DNA of 51,397 nt. It comes from a candidate division NC10 bacterium CSP1-5. Lineage in GTDB: Bacteria; Methylomirabilota; Methylomirabilia; Methylomirabilales; CSP1-5. Of the stretch, positions 30,774-39,812 are shown piece by piece (positions within the stretch are counted from its first letter, which is position 1; every line of letters starts with the position of its first letter). The notes beneath the pieces were generated by a model that worked only from the letters and a program-made list of their open reading frames with translations, searched no databases and was not told the DNA's origin. The stretch spans positions 1 to 51,397 of the forward strand of contig LDXR01000007.1 in assembly GCA_001443495.1 (NCBI GenBank), in the 5' to 3' direction. Made by a program: the position numbers and the translations under genes.

Positions 30774-31646
30774 ATGACTACTCTTTCCGGGTTCTACTAT
30801 ATCGACCAGATTGATCGCCATGAGTTCCACGGGTACGCCCTGTCTGGCTCTGTGTACTCCGGGCAGTCGAAGTTTCAGACCATCGAGGTGGTCGAGAGCC
30901 CCAAATTCGGCAAGATGCTGATCCTGGATGGCAAGATCCAGTCGGCGGCCCTGGATGAGCATATCTACCACGAGGCCCTCGTCCATCCGGCGATGCTCCT
31001 GCATCCGCATCCCCGCCGGGTCCTGATTCTGGGCGGTGGGGAGGGGGCCACGCTGCGGGAGGTCCTGCGCTATCGGATGGTGGAGGAGGCTGTGATGGTG
31101 GACATGGATGATGAGGTCGTCCGCCTCAGCCGCACGTACCTCCCGGAGTGGTCAGGGAAGGCGTTTGAGGATCCCAGGGCGACGGTCGTGTGTAAGGATG
31201 CCGTGGATTTTCTCGATGGACCGGTCGGCCTGTTTGATGTGATCATCCACGATATCACCGATCGCGTGACGGGTGACTTCGCTGAAGACTACTACCATGC
31301 GATCCGGCAGCGGTTGGCCGACCGCGGGATGCTCGCCATGCAGGCCCTGGAGCTCAATCTCGGGGATTGTGCGGGACACCGGGGGATTCGGCAGGAGGTG
31401 GGAAGGATCTTTCCCTGGCTTCACTCGTACCGGGCCTACGTGCCTTCCTTTCGGGCCGATTGGGGGTTTGTGCTCGCGACGGCCGCGGAGGCGTTCGACC
31501 CTCTGGCCTCCGGGGTCGTGGAGGGCCGCTTCGGCGAGCGATTGGGACCAGGGGCGGGACCGCGCTTTTACGGACCGGCCGTGCATAGGGCGCTCTTCAC
31601 CCTGTCGGAGGAACTTGCGCATCTCATCGGCCAGAAGAGGGCTTGA
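30774..31646 (+). CDS. speE: Polyamine aminopropyltransferase
   Basis: A 290-residue spermidine/thermospermine synthase-type enzyme. The N-terminal beta domain ([39 protein letters not shown]) is followed by the AdoMet-like fold with [13 protein letters not shown] and VDMDDEV. The usual D-x-x-D-P active-site motif reads HDITDR here, so the proline is changed but both aspartates remain. It transfers aminopropyl from decarboxylated AdoMet to a diamine. Followed 41 bp later by glyA. Confidence 0.82.
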   Translation: MTTLSGFYYIDQIDRHEFHGYALSGSVYSGQSKFQTIEVVESPKFGKMLILDGKIQSAALDEHIYHEALVHPAMLLHPHPRRVLILGGGEGATLREVLRYRMVEEAVMVDMDDEVVRLSRTYLPEWSGKAFEDPRATVVCKDAVDFLDGPVGLFDVIIHDITDRVTGDFAEDYYHAIRQRLADRGMLAMQALELNLGDCAGHRGIRQEVGRIFPWLHSYRAYVPSFRADWGFVLATAAEAFDPLASGVVEGRFGERLGPGAGPRFYGPAVHRALFTLSEELAHLIGQKRA

Positions 31647-31687
31647 ACCTGGCAGCATACCAGCAGGCTTTTCACGGAGAGGAACCA

Positions 31688-32938
<1,251 letters not shown>

Positions 32939-32981
32939 GCTCAGCCGAACGGTTAGGGCGTGACACGGAGGAGCGGCCCTG

Positions 32982-33458
32982 ATGAAGTGCCCCTTTTGCG
33001 GGCAGGTGGAGGAGAAGGTCGTCGACTCGCGGGAGGCCCGCGACGGGGCGGCGATCCGGCGACGCCGGGAGTGCCTGAACTGCAAGCGGCGGTTCACGAC
33101 GTACGAGCGCATTGAAGAGGTCCAGCTCATGGTGGTGAAGAAGGATGGCCGCCGGGAGCCCTTTGATCGCAACAAGATTCTGAGCGGCCTCCTCAAGGCC
33201 ACCCAGAAGAGGCCCGTGAGCGTGGCCGAACTCGAGAAGATCGCCGAGGAGGTCGAGGCCCGCCTGATGGAGCAGCCGGACCGGGAGATGAACTCTGGCG
33301 AGATCGGGGAGCTGATCATGACCCGCCTGTATGAGTTGGACGAGGTCGCCTACGTCCGCTTCGCCTCGGTCTATCGCCAGTTCAAGGATGTGCATGAGTT
33401 TGTGGAGGAGGTGAAGGGCCTGCTGGGGAGCACCCCCCGACGGTCCCGGCAGACGTAG
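32982..33458 (+). CDS. nrdR: Transcriptional repressor NrdR
   Basis: A 158-residue regulator of ribonucleotide reductase genes. An N-terminal zinc ribbon (MKCPFCG and CLNCKRRF) is followed by an ATP-cone domain beginning about residue 49 ([16 protein letters not shown]). It senses ATP/dATP and binds NrdR boxes. GGAGG precedes the ATG. No ribonucleotide reductase genes are in the window; pairing with glyA is common. Confidence 0.95.
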   Translation: MKCPFCGQVEEKVVDSREARDGAAIRRRRECLNCKRRFTTYERIEEVQLMVVKKDGRREPFDRNKILSGLLKATQKRPVSVAELEKIAEEVEARLMEQPDREMNSGEIGELIMTRLYELDEVAYVRFASVYRQFKDVHEFVEEVKGLLGSTPRRSRQT

Positions 33459-33515
33459 CACTCGTGTCGATGACCGTCGACCGATGACGGGTCTCTATGA
33501 ACGATTGACAGGTCA

Positions 33516-33622
33516 CCATTCACTATGAAGTCTGAACGCTCACCTCGGGTTTCGAACCTCCAACGTCGAACCGCGAACATCGGACCTCAGACGTCGGACT
33601 TTGGACGTCGGACATCGGACTG
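33516..33622. repeat. Degenerate short-word tract before ccsA
   Basis: Words such as CGGACATCGGAC, GACGTCGGACT and GAAGTCTGAAC repeat with small changes right up to the ccsA start codon. The same words occur inside the histidine kinase gene (7874-7975). Confidence 0.55.
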
Positions 33623-33628
33623 CCTCTC

Positions 33629-34444
33629 ATGGATGTAATCTTTTTTTACGGGGCCCTGATACTGTATGTCGTGGGGACACTCGCCTATCTGCTCCTCCTC
33701 TGGATCAAAGGCGGCCCCCTCTCCCAGCTCGGCACAGCCGCCACGGTTGGCGGCTTTGCCCTGCACACCCTCGCCCTGCTGGCCCGCCTGATTGCTGCCG
33801 GCCGGCCGCCACTCGGTAATACCTATGAAGCCCTTTCCTTCTTCGCCTGGGCGACGGTCCTGGTGTATCTGGGCCTCGAGCTTCGCTTCCGGCGGAAGGT
33901 CATCGGGGCCTTCGTTCTCCCGATCGTGCTGCTGACGGCGCTCGCCGCGGCCAGCGTGCCGAAAGGGTCCGCGGTATTGAGCCCGGCTTTCCGGAATACG
34001 TGGGTCTGGCTGCATGTTACCTTTGTCCTGTTGGGGAGCGCTGCCCTGGCGCTCACCTGCGGCGTGGGCTTGATGTATCTGTTGCAGGAACGGCAGCTCA
34101 AGTCCAAGAGCCTCGGCGTGATATATTACCGGCTCCCCTCCCTGGACTTTTTGGATGGACTCGGGCACCGGGCGCTCCTGGTGGGCTTTCCCCTGCTCAC
34201 CGCGGGGCTCATCACGGGCGCGATCCAATCCCAGGCCGCCCGGGGCCAGATCCTCATGTGGGACCCGACCCAGCTCCTTTCCCTGGTCACCTGGGTGATT
34301 TACGCGGGGCTCCTGCAGGCCCGGCTTACCGCCGGGTGGCGCGGGCGAAAGGCAGCGCTCTTGGCGATCCTCGGGTTCAGCGCCGTGCTGGCCACCTTTC
34401 TCGGGGTGAGTGTCCTGCTCGGCCGCCCCCATACCTTTAACTGA
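33629..34444 (+). CDS. CcsA/HemX-family cytochrome c assembly protein
   Basis: A 271-residue integral membrane protein with about eight helices. NTYEALSFFAW and the region WVWLHVTFVLLG...LMYLLQE match the CcsA/HemX family of type II cytochrome c biogenesis, in which tryptophan-rich segments handle heme. Located directly before hemA, the usual place for HemX. It may supply heme to c-type cytochromes such as the protein at 4350. The start codon ends a short-word tract and no good ribosome-binding site is seen. Confidence 0.82.
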   Translation: MDVIFFYGALILYVVGTLAYLLLLWIKGGPLSQLGTAATVGGFALHTLALLARLIAAGRPPLGNTYEALSFFAWATVLVYLGLELRFRRKVIGAFVLPIVLLTALAAASVPKGSAVLSPAFRNTWVWLHVTFVLLGSAALALTCGVGLMYLLQERQLKSKSLGVIYYRLPSLDFLDGLGHRALLVGFPLLTAGLITGAIQSQAARGQILMWDPTQLLSLVTWVIYAGLLQARLTAGWRGRKAALLAILGFSAVLATFLGVSVLLGRPHTFN

Positions 34445-34447
34445 GCC

Positions 34448-35719
34448 ATGGTGATCCTGACGGTTGGGCTCAATCACACGACAGCGCCGGTGGAGATCCG
34501 GGAGCGCCTCCACCTTTCTGGGACAGCGCTGCCCCCGTTCTTCGAACGCCTCGTACAGGAGGGGGGAGTCAACGAGCGGCTCGTGCTCTCGACCTGTAAC
34601 CGGGTGGAGGTCTATGCGGTCACAGAGAACCCGGAGCACGCCCAGGTGACGATTCCGCGCCTCTTGGCGGAAGGGACCCGGACTCCGCTCGCCCTCTTTG
34701 AAGACCGGCTCTATTGGCATCGCCACGACGCCGCTGTCCGCCACGCATTCCGGGTGGCCGCGAGCCTCGACTCGCTCGTGCTGGGGGAATCTCAGATTCT
34801 GAGCCAGGTCAAGGCGGCGTACGAGGTAGCCCGAGCCCAGGGGGTGACGGGGCCGATCCTGAACACCTTGATGACGCGGTCGTTAGGGGTGGCCAAGAAG
34901 GTGCGGACGGAGACCGGCATCGGGGAGGCAGCGGTCTCGATCCCCTCGGCAGCCATTGGGCTCGCCAAGACGATCTTCGGCGAACTCAGTGGTCGAACGG
35001 TCCTCATCCTGGGGGCTGGCGAGATGGCGGAGGTGGCGGTCCGGCACCTGAGGGGCGAGGGGGTCCAGGCGGTCGTCGTCGCCCATCGTCACTTCGACCG
35101 GGCGGTCGAGATGGCGGCGCAGCTTGAGGGCCGGGCCGTCCGCTTCGACCAGATCCACCAGGAGCTGCTCCAGGCCGACATCGTGTTGAGCTCCACGGCC
35201 GCCCCGCACCATATCGTTCACCGGGCCGACGTAGAGGAGCTTATCCGCCTCCGGCGCAACCGTCCCCTCTTCCTCATCGATATCGCCGTTCCGCGGGATA
35301 TCGATCCTGCAGTGAACGAGATTGATAATGTCTATCTCTATGACATCGATGACCTGGAAGGGGTGGTGGCCGGCCATCGGCTGGCGCGCGAGCGCGAGGC
35401 AGAGCAGGCGGAGCTCTTGATCGATCGGGAGGTGGCGAGCTTCCTCCGCTGGCTCAAGAGTCTCGAGGTGGTCCCCACGCTCGTGATGCTCAGGCGTCAC
35501 CTGGAGGAGATCCGGGAGGCGGAGCTTGCCAAGGCGCTCAGCCGCCTGCCGGGGCTCACCCCCGCCCAGCAGGACGTGGTGCGGACGTTGGCCCACGGCA
35601 TCATCAACAAGGTCCTGCACCACCCCACCACCGAGCTGAAGCGCCAGTCCGTGAACCGCGACGGCCTCCTCTATGTGAGCGCCTTGCGCCGGCTCTTCGG
35701 CCTCCAGGACGACGACTGA
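34448..35719 (+). CDS. hemA: Glutamyl-tRNA reductase
   Basis: A 423-residue enzyme of the C5 heme pathway that reduces glutamyl-tRNA to glutamate-1-semialdehyde. The N-terminal catalytic domain has GLNHTTAPVE and the active-site cysteine in STCNRVE; GESQILSQVK follows, and the NADPH domain has LILGAGEMAEV. It begins three bases after ccsA, so the two are probably coupled. Confidence 0.95.
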   Translation: MVILTVGLNHTTAPVEIRERLHLSGTALPPFFERLVQEGGVNERLVLSTCNRVEVYAVTENPEHAQVTIPRLLAEGTRTPLALFEDRLYWHRHDAAVRHAFRVAASLDSLVLGESQILSQVKAAYEVARAQGVTGPILNTLMTRSLGVAKKVRTETGIGEAAVSIPSAAIGLAKTIFGELSGRTVLILGAGEMAEVAVRHLRGEGVQAVVVAHRHFDRAVEMAAQLEGRAVRFDQIHQELLQADIVLSSTAAPHHIVHRADVEELIRLRRNRPLFLIDIAVPRDIDPAVNEIDNVYLYDIDDLEGVVAGHRLAREREAEQAELLIDREVASFLRWLKSLEVVPTLVMLRRHLEEIREAELAKALSRLPGLTPAQQDVVRTLAHGIINKVLHHPTTELKRQSVNRDGLLYVSALRRLFGLQDDD

Positions 35720-35721
35720 TA

Positions 35722-35829
35722 GCCGATGACCGATGACCGACGACCGCGGACCGGAGATCCTACTTACCCTCCTACGTCATCGGTGAACGGTCATCGGTCA
35801 TCGTGAACGGTGAACCATGAACCGTGAAC
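35722..35829. repeat. Short-word tract with inverted repeat between hemA and hemC
   Basis: Repeated words CGATGACC, GGTCATCG and GTGAACGG fill the gap. CGATGACCGATGACCG (35724-35739) and CGGTCATCGGTCATCG (35788-35803) are perfect inverted repeats that could form a 16-pair stem with a 48-base loop. The tract runs into the hemC start: the words GTGAAC and ATGAACC supply the start codon, and no ribosome-binding site is seen. Confidence 0.55.
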
Positions 35830-36767
35830 TGCGAATTGGCACTCGGGGGAGCCTGCTCGCCGTCGCGCAGGCGGAGCGGGTCGCGAGCGAGCTCAGGCGC
35901 AGGTACCCGGAGCTTACGCCGGTGCTGGTGAAGATCAAGACCAGCGGCGATATGTTCGCCCACATCCCCCTGTCTCACGTGGGGGGCAAAGGGCTCTTCA
36001 TCAAGGAGATCGAGGAGGCCCTGTTGGATGGTCAAGTGGACGTGGCGGTCCACAGCATGAAGGACGTCCCGACCGAGATCGCCCCGGGCCTCAGCATTGC
36101 CGCTATTCTCGAGCGAGAAGACGCGTCCGACGTCCTCATCTCGCGCCGGGGAGAGAAACTGGATGCTCTGCCCTCCGGCGCCAGGATCGGCACGAGCAGT
36201 CTGAGGCGGCAGGCCCAGCTCCTGCATTTTCGGCCCGACCTGACCGTGGTGCCGCTCCGGGGGAACCTGGATACTCGGCTGAGGAAACTCGACACCGAGG
36301 GACTCGACGCCTTAGTGGTTGCGGCTGCCGGGGTAAACCGCCTCGGGCGGCAGCAGGAGATCACGGAGGTGCTCCCGCTCGAGATCAGCCTCCCCGCTGT
36401 CGGCCAGGGGGCCCTCGGCCTAGAGATTCGTGCACACGATCAGCGGGTACGCGACCTGGTCGAGCCCATGACTCACGGGCCGAGTGCCTTGACGATTGCT
36501 GCGGAGCGGGCCTTCCTCAAGCGGCTCGGAGGGGGATGTCAGGTTCCGATCGCCGCGTATGGGCGGCTCGAGGGGGCCGAGCTTCGTCTCGTGGCACTGG
36601 TGATCAATCCGGACGGGACCGGGGTGGTCCGCGGCGAACGGAAGGGGCCCAGCGCCCTCGCCGAGGAGATCGGGTTCGCCATTGGGGAAGAGCTACTGCG
36701 GCGTGGGGCGGATCGGATCATCCGGGAGCTTTCCGGCACAACCCTCGAGCCTCCCGCCGCCCCCTGA
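35817..36767 (+). CDS. hemC: Hydroxymethylbilane synthase
   Basis: A 316-residue enzyme that joins four porphobilinogens. Family marks are RIGTRGSLLAVAQAE, HSMKDVPTE, GTSSLRRQAQL and the cofactor-binding Cys241 in GGGCQVPIA. It follows hemA in the pathway order. The start MNRELRI is inside the end of a short-word tract, so its first codons may derive from that tract. Confidence 0.95.
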   Translation: MNRELRIGTRGSLLAVAQAERVASELRRRYPELTPVLVKIKTSGDMFAHIPLSHVGGKGLFIKEIEEALLDGQVDVAVHSMKDVPTEIAPGLSIAAILEREDASDVLISRRGEKLDALPSGARIGTSSLRRQAQLLHFRPDLTVVPLRGNLDTRLRKLDTEGLDALVVAAAGVNRLGRQQEITEVLPLEISLPAVGQGALGLEIRAHDQRVRDLVEPMTHGPSALTIAAERAFLKRLGGGCQVPIAAYGRLEGAELRLVALVINPDGTGVVRGERKGPSALAEEIGFAIGEELLRRGADRIIRELSGTTLEPPAAP

Positions 36768-36788
36768 TCCGTGCATGGATCAGCGCGA

Positions 36789-36905
36789 GTGGCCGGTGGA
36801 TGGTGGCTAGTGGCTGGTGCCTTTCAATCAATCACCAACCACCAAACACTAACCACCTCTGAACCCTGAACTCTGAACCGTGAACGATGAAGCATGAGCG
36901 CTGAA
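36789..36905. repeat. Short-word tract before cobA
   Basis: Words GGATGGTGGCTAGTGG, ACCAACCACC, then TGAACCCTGAACTCTGAACC and GATGAAGC, ending at and partly overlapping the cobA start ATGAGCGCTGAACGC. Like the hemC tract it supplies the first codons and lacks a normal ribosome-binding site. Confidence 0.5.
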
Positions 36906-37601
36906 CGCAAAGGCAAAGTGTACCTGGTGGGCGCAGGCCCGGGCGACCCTAGCCTCTTGACCCTGAAGGGGAAGCACTGTCTGGAACGGGCCGAGGTGAT
37001 CATCTACGACACCCTGGCCAATGAGCGCCTTCTGAGTTACGCCCCCCCCGATGCCGAGCGGATCCATGTGGGGAAGCGGGGAGGGGAACATAGTCTGCCC
37101 CAGGAGGAGATCAATCGCCTGGTGATCGAGCGAGCCCGCCGGGGCCAGGTCGTGGTGCGGCTCAAGGGTGGCGATCCCTTCATCTTTGGTCGAGGGGGCG
37201 AGGAGGCAGAGGCGCTCCACGAGGCAGGGATTGCTTTCGAGGTGGTGCCGGGTGTCACGTCTGCCATCGCGGTTCCCGCTTATTCGGGGATCCCCCTCAC
37301 CCACCGGGAGTTGGCCTCGACCGTGGCCTTTGTCACCGGCCACCCGGCCGAAGAGGTTTCGGGGATCGATTGGCGGGCGCTTGCCGGCATCGCCACGGTG
37401 GTCTTCCTCATGGGGACGAAGCGTCTCCCAGAGATCGTGGCAGCTCTCGTGAAGCATGGGCGGCACCGGAGACGCCGGTCGCGGTCATCCGGTCCGGTAG
37501 CTGGCCCCTCCAGGAGACCATCACGGGGAGCCTGCGCGACATCGTGGAGAAGGCTCAGGGGATACGCCCACCCACCGTTATCGTCGTGGGGGAGGTCGTG
37601 A
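36894..37601 (+). CDS. cobA: Uroporphyrinogen-III C-methyltransferase part of a broken cobA-hemD fusion
   Basis: The frame gives 235 residues; residues 1 to about 185 are SUMT/CobA: VGAGPGDPSLLTLKG, VRLKGGDPFIFGRGGEE, VPGVTSAIAVPAYSGIPLTHR and GTKRLPEI. It makes precorrin-2 (siroheme, cobalamin). After HG at about 37457 the frame runs into arginine/serine-rich nonsense, while the proper continuation (APETPVAVIRSGSW, with VVGEVV) is found one frame away in the next entry. Restoring one G near 37458-37465 would join both into a 509-residue CobA-HemD fusion, a known bifunctional type. Confidence 0.8.
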   Translation: MSAERKGKVYLVGAGPGDPSLLTLKGKHCLERAEVIIYDTLANERLLSYAPPDAERIHVGKRGGEHSLPQEEINRLVIERARRGQVVVRLKGGDPFIFGRGGEEAEALHEAGIAFEVVPGVTSAIAVPAYSGIPLTHRELASTVAFVTGHPAEEVSGIDWRALAGIATVVFLMGTKRLPEIVAALVKHGRHRRRRSRSSGPVAGPSRRPSRGACATSWRRLRGYAHPPLSSWGRS

Positions 37602-38422
37602 GACTGCGCGATCAGCTCAGATGGTTCGAGGAGAAACCCCTCTGTGGTCGGCGGATCGTGGTGACCCGAGCGCGAGAGCAACAGGGTGAGTTCGCCGAGC
37701 TCCTCGAGGACTATGGGGCGGAGGTGATCGAATGCCCGACGATTGCCCTCCGTGGGCCGGACGAATGGGGGGCGGTGGATCACGCCCTCGAACGCATCGC
37801 CAGCTTTCATTGGGTGATCTTCACCAGTGCCAACGGGGTCCGCTGCTTTCTCAAGCGCCTGCAAGAAGGGGGCGGAGACCTCAGAGCACTCCACGGCATC
37901 CGGGTGGCCGCGATCGGTCCGGCGACGGCGGCCGCGCTGCAAGAGGTGGGGCTGCATCCGGACCTGGTGCCGGATGAGTACCGCGCCGAGGCGATCCTCG
38001 AGGCCTTGGACCGAGATCTCAGCGGAATGCGTTTCCTCATCCCCAGGGCGGCCGAGGCGCGCGAGGTCCTCCCCGCTGGGCTTCGCGAGCGGGGAGCCCA
38101 GGTCGAGGTCGTGCCCGTGTATCGCACCGTGCCGGTGGCCGATCAGGCCGACGCCGTCCTGGATCTGTTGCGGGCCGGGCAGATCGACGCAGTGACCTTC
38201 ACCAGCTCCTCGACCGTGGTGAACTTTGTCGAGATGCTTCCGGGGCAGGATCTCGCCGCGCTCCTCAAGGATGTGACCATCGCCTGCATCGGGCCGATCA
38301 CCGCCGAGACGGCGGCCCGGTACGGCTTCGCGGCGCACATCATGCCGACCGCGTTTACGATCCCTGCTCTCGCAGAAGCGGTCGCCACGCAACTGCGCTT
38401 TCTCAGGCCGCCCCCGCGCTAA
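37460..38422 (+). CDS. hemD: End of CobA plus uroporphyrinogen-III synthase domain (HemD)
   Basis: In this frame the first 55 residues complete CobA (APETPVAVIRSGSW to VGEVVRLRDQLRWFEE) and the remainder is HemD: RIVVTRAREQQGEFAELL, ECPTIALRG, WVIFTSANGVRCFL and TFTSSSTVVNFV. HemD cyclises hydroxymethylbilane to uroporphyrinogen III. There is no sensible start codon of its own near the beginning, so it depends on the upstream frame. Either there is a real one-base deletion, recoding, or a sequencing/assembly error at 37458-37465. Confidence 0.8.
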   Translation, partial: AAPETPVAVIRSGSWPLQETITGSLRDIVEKAQGIRPPTVIVVGEVVRLRDQLRWFEEKPLCGRRIVVTRAREQQGEFAELLEDYGAEVIECPTIALRGPDEWGAVDHALERIASFHWVIFTSANGVRCFLKRLQEGGGDLRALHGIRVAAIGPATAAALQEVGLHPDLVPDEYRAEAILEALDRDLSGMRFLIPRAAEAREVLPAGLRERGAQVEVVPVYRTVPVADQADAVLDLLRAGQIDAVTFTSSSTVVNFVEMLPGQDLAALLKDVTIACIGPITAETAARYGFAAHIMPTAFTIPALAEAVATQLRFLRPPPR

Positions 38423-38528
38423 TCCGAATTTCGCCCTTGCATCCAGTGTGCTTTCGTGCCAGCATACTCCCGGCTTTCATACTGCGCAGTAGATTGAGAG
38501 ATGCCCGGGTACAAAGGAGGGGTGGGCC

Positions 38529-38798
38529 CTGGCGAAGAAACCCGGGGGAACGACTGCGTTTGTCGTGATCATCATCCTGGGGGCCCTCATCGGTGCTGCC
38601 TTAGGAGAGTTGATCGCCTACCTCTTTCCCGGTGGCATTCTTGACCGCATTTTTTCGCGGGGGATCTCGCCGGGTCTCGATCCGCCGGCCACCCTGGACC
38701 TCAGGATCGTTTCCCTCACCTTCGGCTTCATCGTCCGCATCAATCTCGCTTCCCTCCTCGGGCTCCTCCTCGGCGCTTACATCTACAAACAGCTCTGA
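38529..38798 (+). CDS. DUF4321-family membrane protein
   Basis: An 89-residue protein. Two hydrophobic helices flank the conserved LDLRIVSLTFGFIVRINLAS, which marks DUF4321, a small family of unknown function. AAGGAGG sits eight bases before a CTG at 38529 in frame, which would start LAKKPGG..., giving a normal N terminus; the first ordinary start codon (GTG 38565) has no ribosome-binding site and would cut into the first helix. CTG initiation is therefore likely, though unproven. Confidence 0.7.
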   Translation: MAKKPGGTTAFVVIIILGALIGAALGELIAYLFPGGILDRIFSRGISPGLDPPATLDLRIVSLTFGFIVRINLASLLGLLLGAYIYKQL

Positions 38799-38866
38799 TT
38801 CCTGTTGACACGTCTGGGGCCGTGTGCGATGTTGGGCCCGGTCGTGCCGGCACGAGGGCTGGTGGG

Positions 38867-39451
38867 ATGCACGCAGCGGGTCAGGAGCTGGTTCTGGCCA
38901 TCACGGGGGGGAGCGGAGCGGCTGTTGGGGTGCGCCTCCTGGAGGTGTTGGCCGAGCGCGGCGATGCGGTCCACCTCATCATCTCGCAGGGCGCCGAGAT
39001 CGTCATCCGGGAGGAGACGGGGCGGGCGATCGGGGACCTCAAGGCGTTAGCGACATATTATCATGCGCCGCACGACATGGCGGCGCCCCTCGCCAGCGGC
39101 TCCTACGTGGCCCCGAACATCCGGGCCATGCTCGTCGCCCCCTGCTCCATGAAGACCCTCGCCGCCATCGCATCGGGGTTTGCGGATAACCTCATCGGGC
39201 GGGCGGCGGATGTGATCCTCAAGGAGGGGAAACGCCTGGTCCTCGTGCCGCGCGAGAGTCCGCTCCACGCCATTCATCTCGAAAACCTCCTACGTCTCGC
39301 CCGCCTGGGCGTGACGATCGCGCCTCCGATTCCCCCCTTTTACCAGCGCCCGACCACGATCTCCGAGATGCTCGACCAAATTGTCGGACGGATCCTGGAC
39401 CAGGCGGGGATTCACACGGATCTCACCCGGCGATGGTCGGGGCTTCGGTGA
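38867..39451 (+). CDS. ubiX: Flavin prenyltransferase UbiX
   Basis: A 194-residue flavoprotein that makes prenylated FMN for UbiD decarboxylases. Marks are AITGGSGAAVGVRLLE, the APCSMKTLAAIASGFADNLIGRAADV segment and LVPRESPLHAIHLENLL. The ATG at 38867 gives the standard length; an upstream GTG at 38822 would add 15 residues. No UbiD is in the window. Confidence 0.92.
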   Translation: MHAAGQELVLAITGGSGAAVGVRLLEVLAERGDAVHLIISQGAEIVIREETGRAIGDLKALATYYHAPHDMAAPLASGSYVAPNIRAMLVAPCSMKTLAAIASGFADNLIGRAADVILKEGKRLVLVPRESPLHAIHLENLLRLARLGVTIAPPIPPFYQRPTTISEMLDQIVGRILDQAGIHTDLTRRWSGLR

Positions 39452-39456
39452 GCCGA

Positions 39457-39717
39457 TCAGCGTCGCTCGCCCTCGAATTTTCCGGCCTGAATGTCCGCGA
39501 TCATCTGGCGGTGCTGGCTGGTCATGAGGGCGCGCACCGCCTCGGGGGAAGGGTGTGGTCCGAGGCGCTCGCTGTAGGGCGTCTTGATGTGGGCGACCAC
39601 GGCGCCGCCGCGGTACGCCAGGGTCAGGACGTGAGGGGTATCTCCCCCCACATCCTCAGTCTGGACGTGGTAGGTCTGCTGGCCACGGGAAAGGTTTGTA
39701 TTGAAGCCAGGGATCAT
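39457..39717 (-). CDS. Conserved small protein of unknown function
   Basis: An 86-residue protein starting MIPGFNTNLSRGQQTYHVQTEDVGG, with a C-terminal helix VRALMTSQHRQMIADIQ. The opening pattern (MIPGFNTN...YHVQTED) is that of a small conserved family without known function. GGGAG is seven bases before the ATG. Convergent with ubiX, the stop codons being about five bases apart. Confidence 0.68.
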   Translation of the reverse strand: MIPGFNTNLSRGQQTYHVQTEDVGGDTPHVLTLAYRGGAVVAHIKTPYSERLGPHPSPEAVRALMTSQHRQMIADIQAGKFEGERR

Positions 39718-39812
39718 GGCACGCTCCCGACGACCCTGAACCCGTCTTCGCGGGGGAGAGCTTACCACAGAATGCCGCAGCCTCGCCAGGGATGTGCGGT
39801 CGAGGAGATCAG

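Noticed and set aside
38471-38486. CGGCTTTCATACTGCG as a sigma-54 promoter before DUF4321
   Set aside because: Spacing is right but the conserved AC of the -24 element is missing, so it is not better than chance in this GC-rich sequence.
38806-38834. TTGACA with GATGTT before ubiX
   Set aside because: The -10 has too few matches to be called a promoter, although the -35 is perfect.
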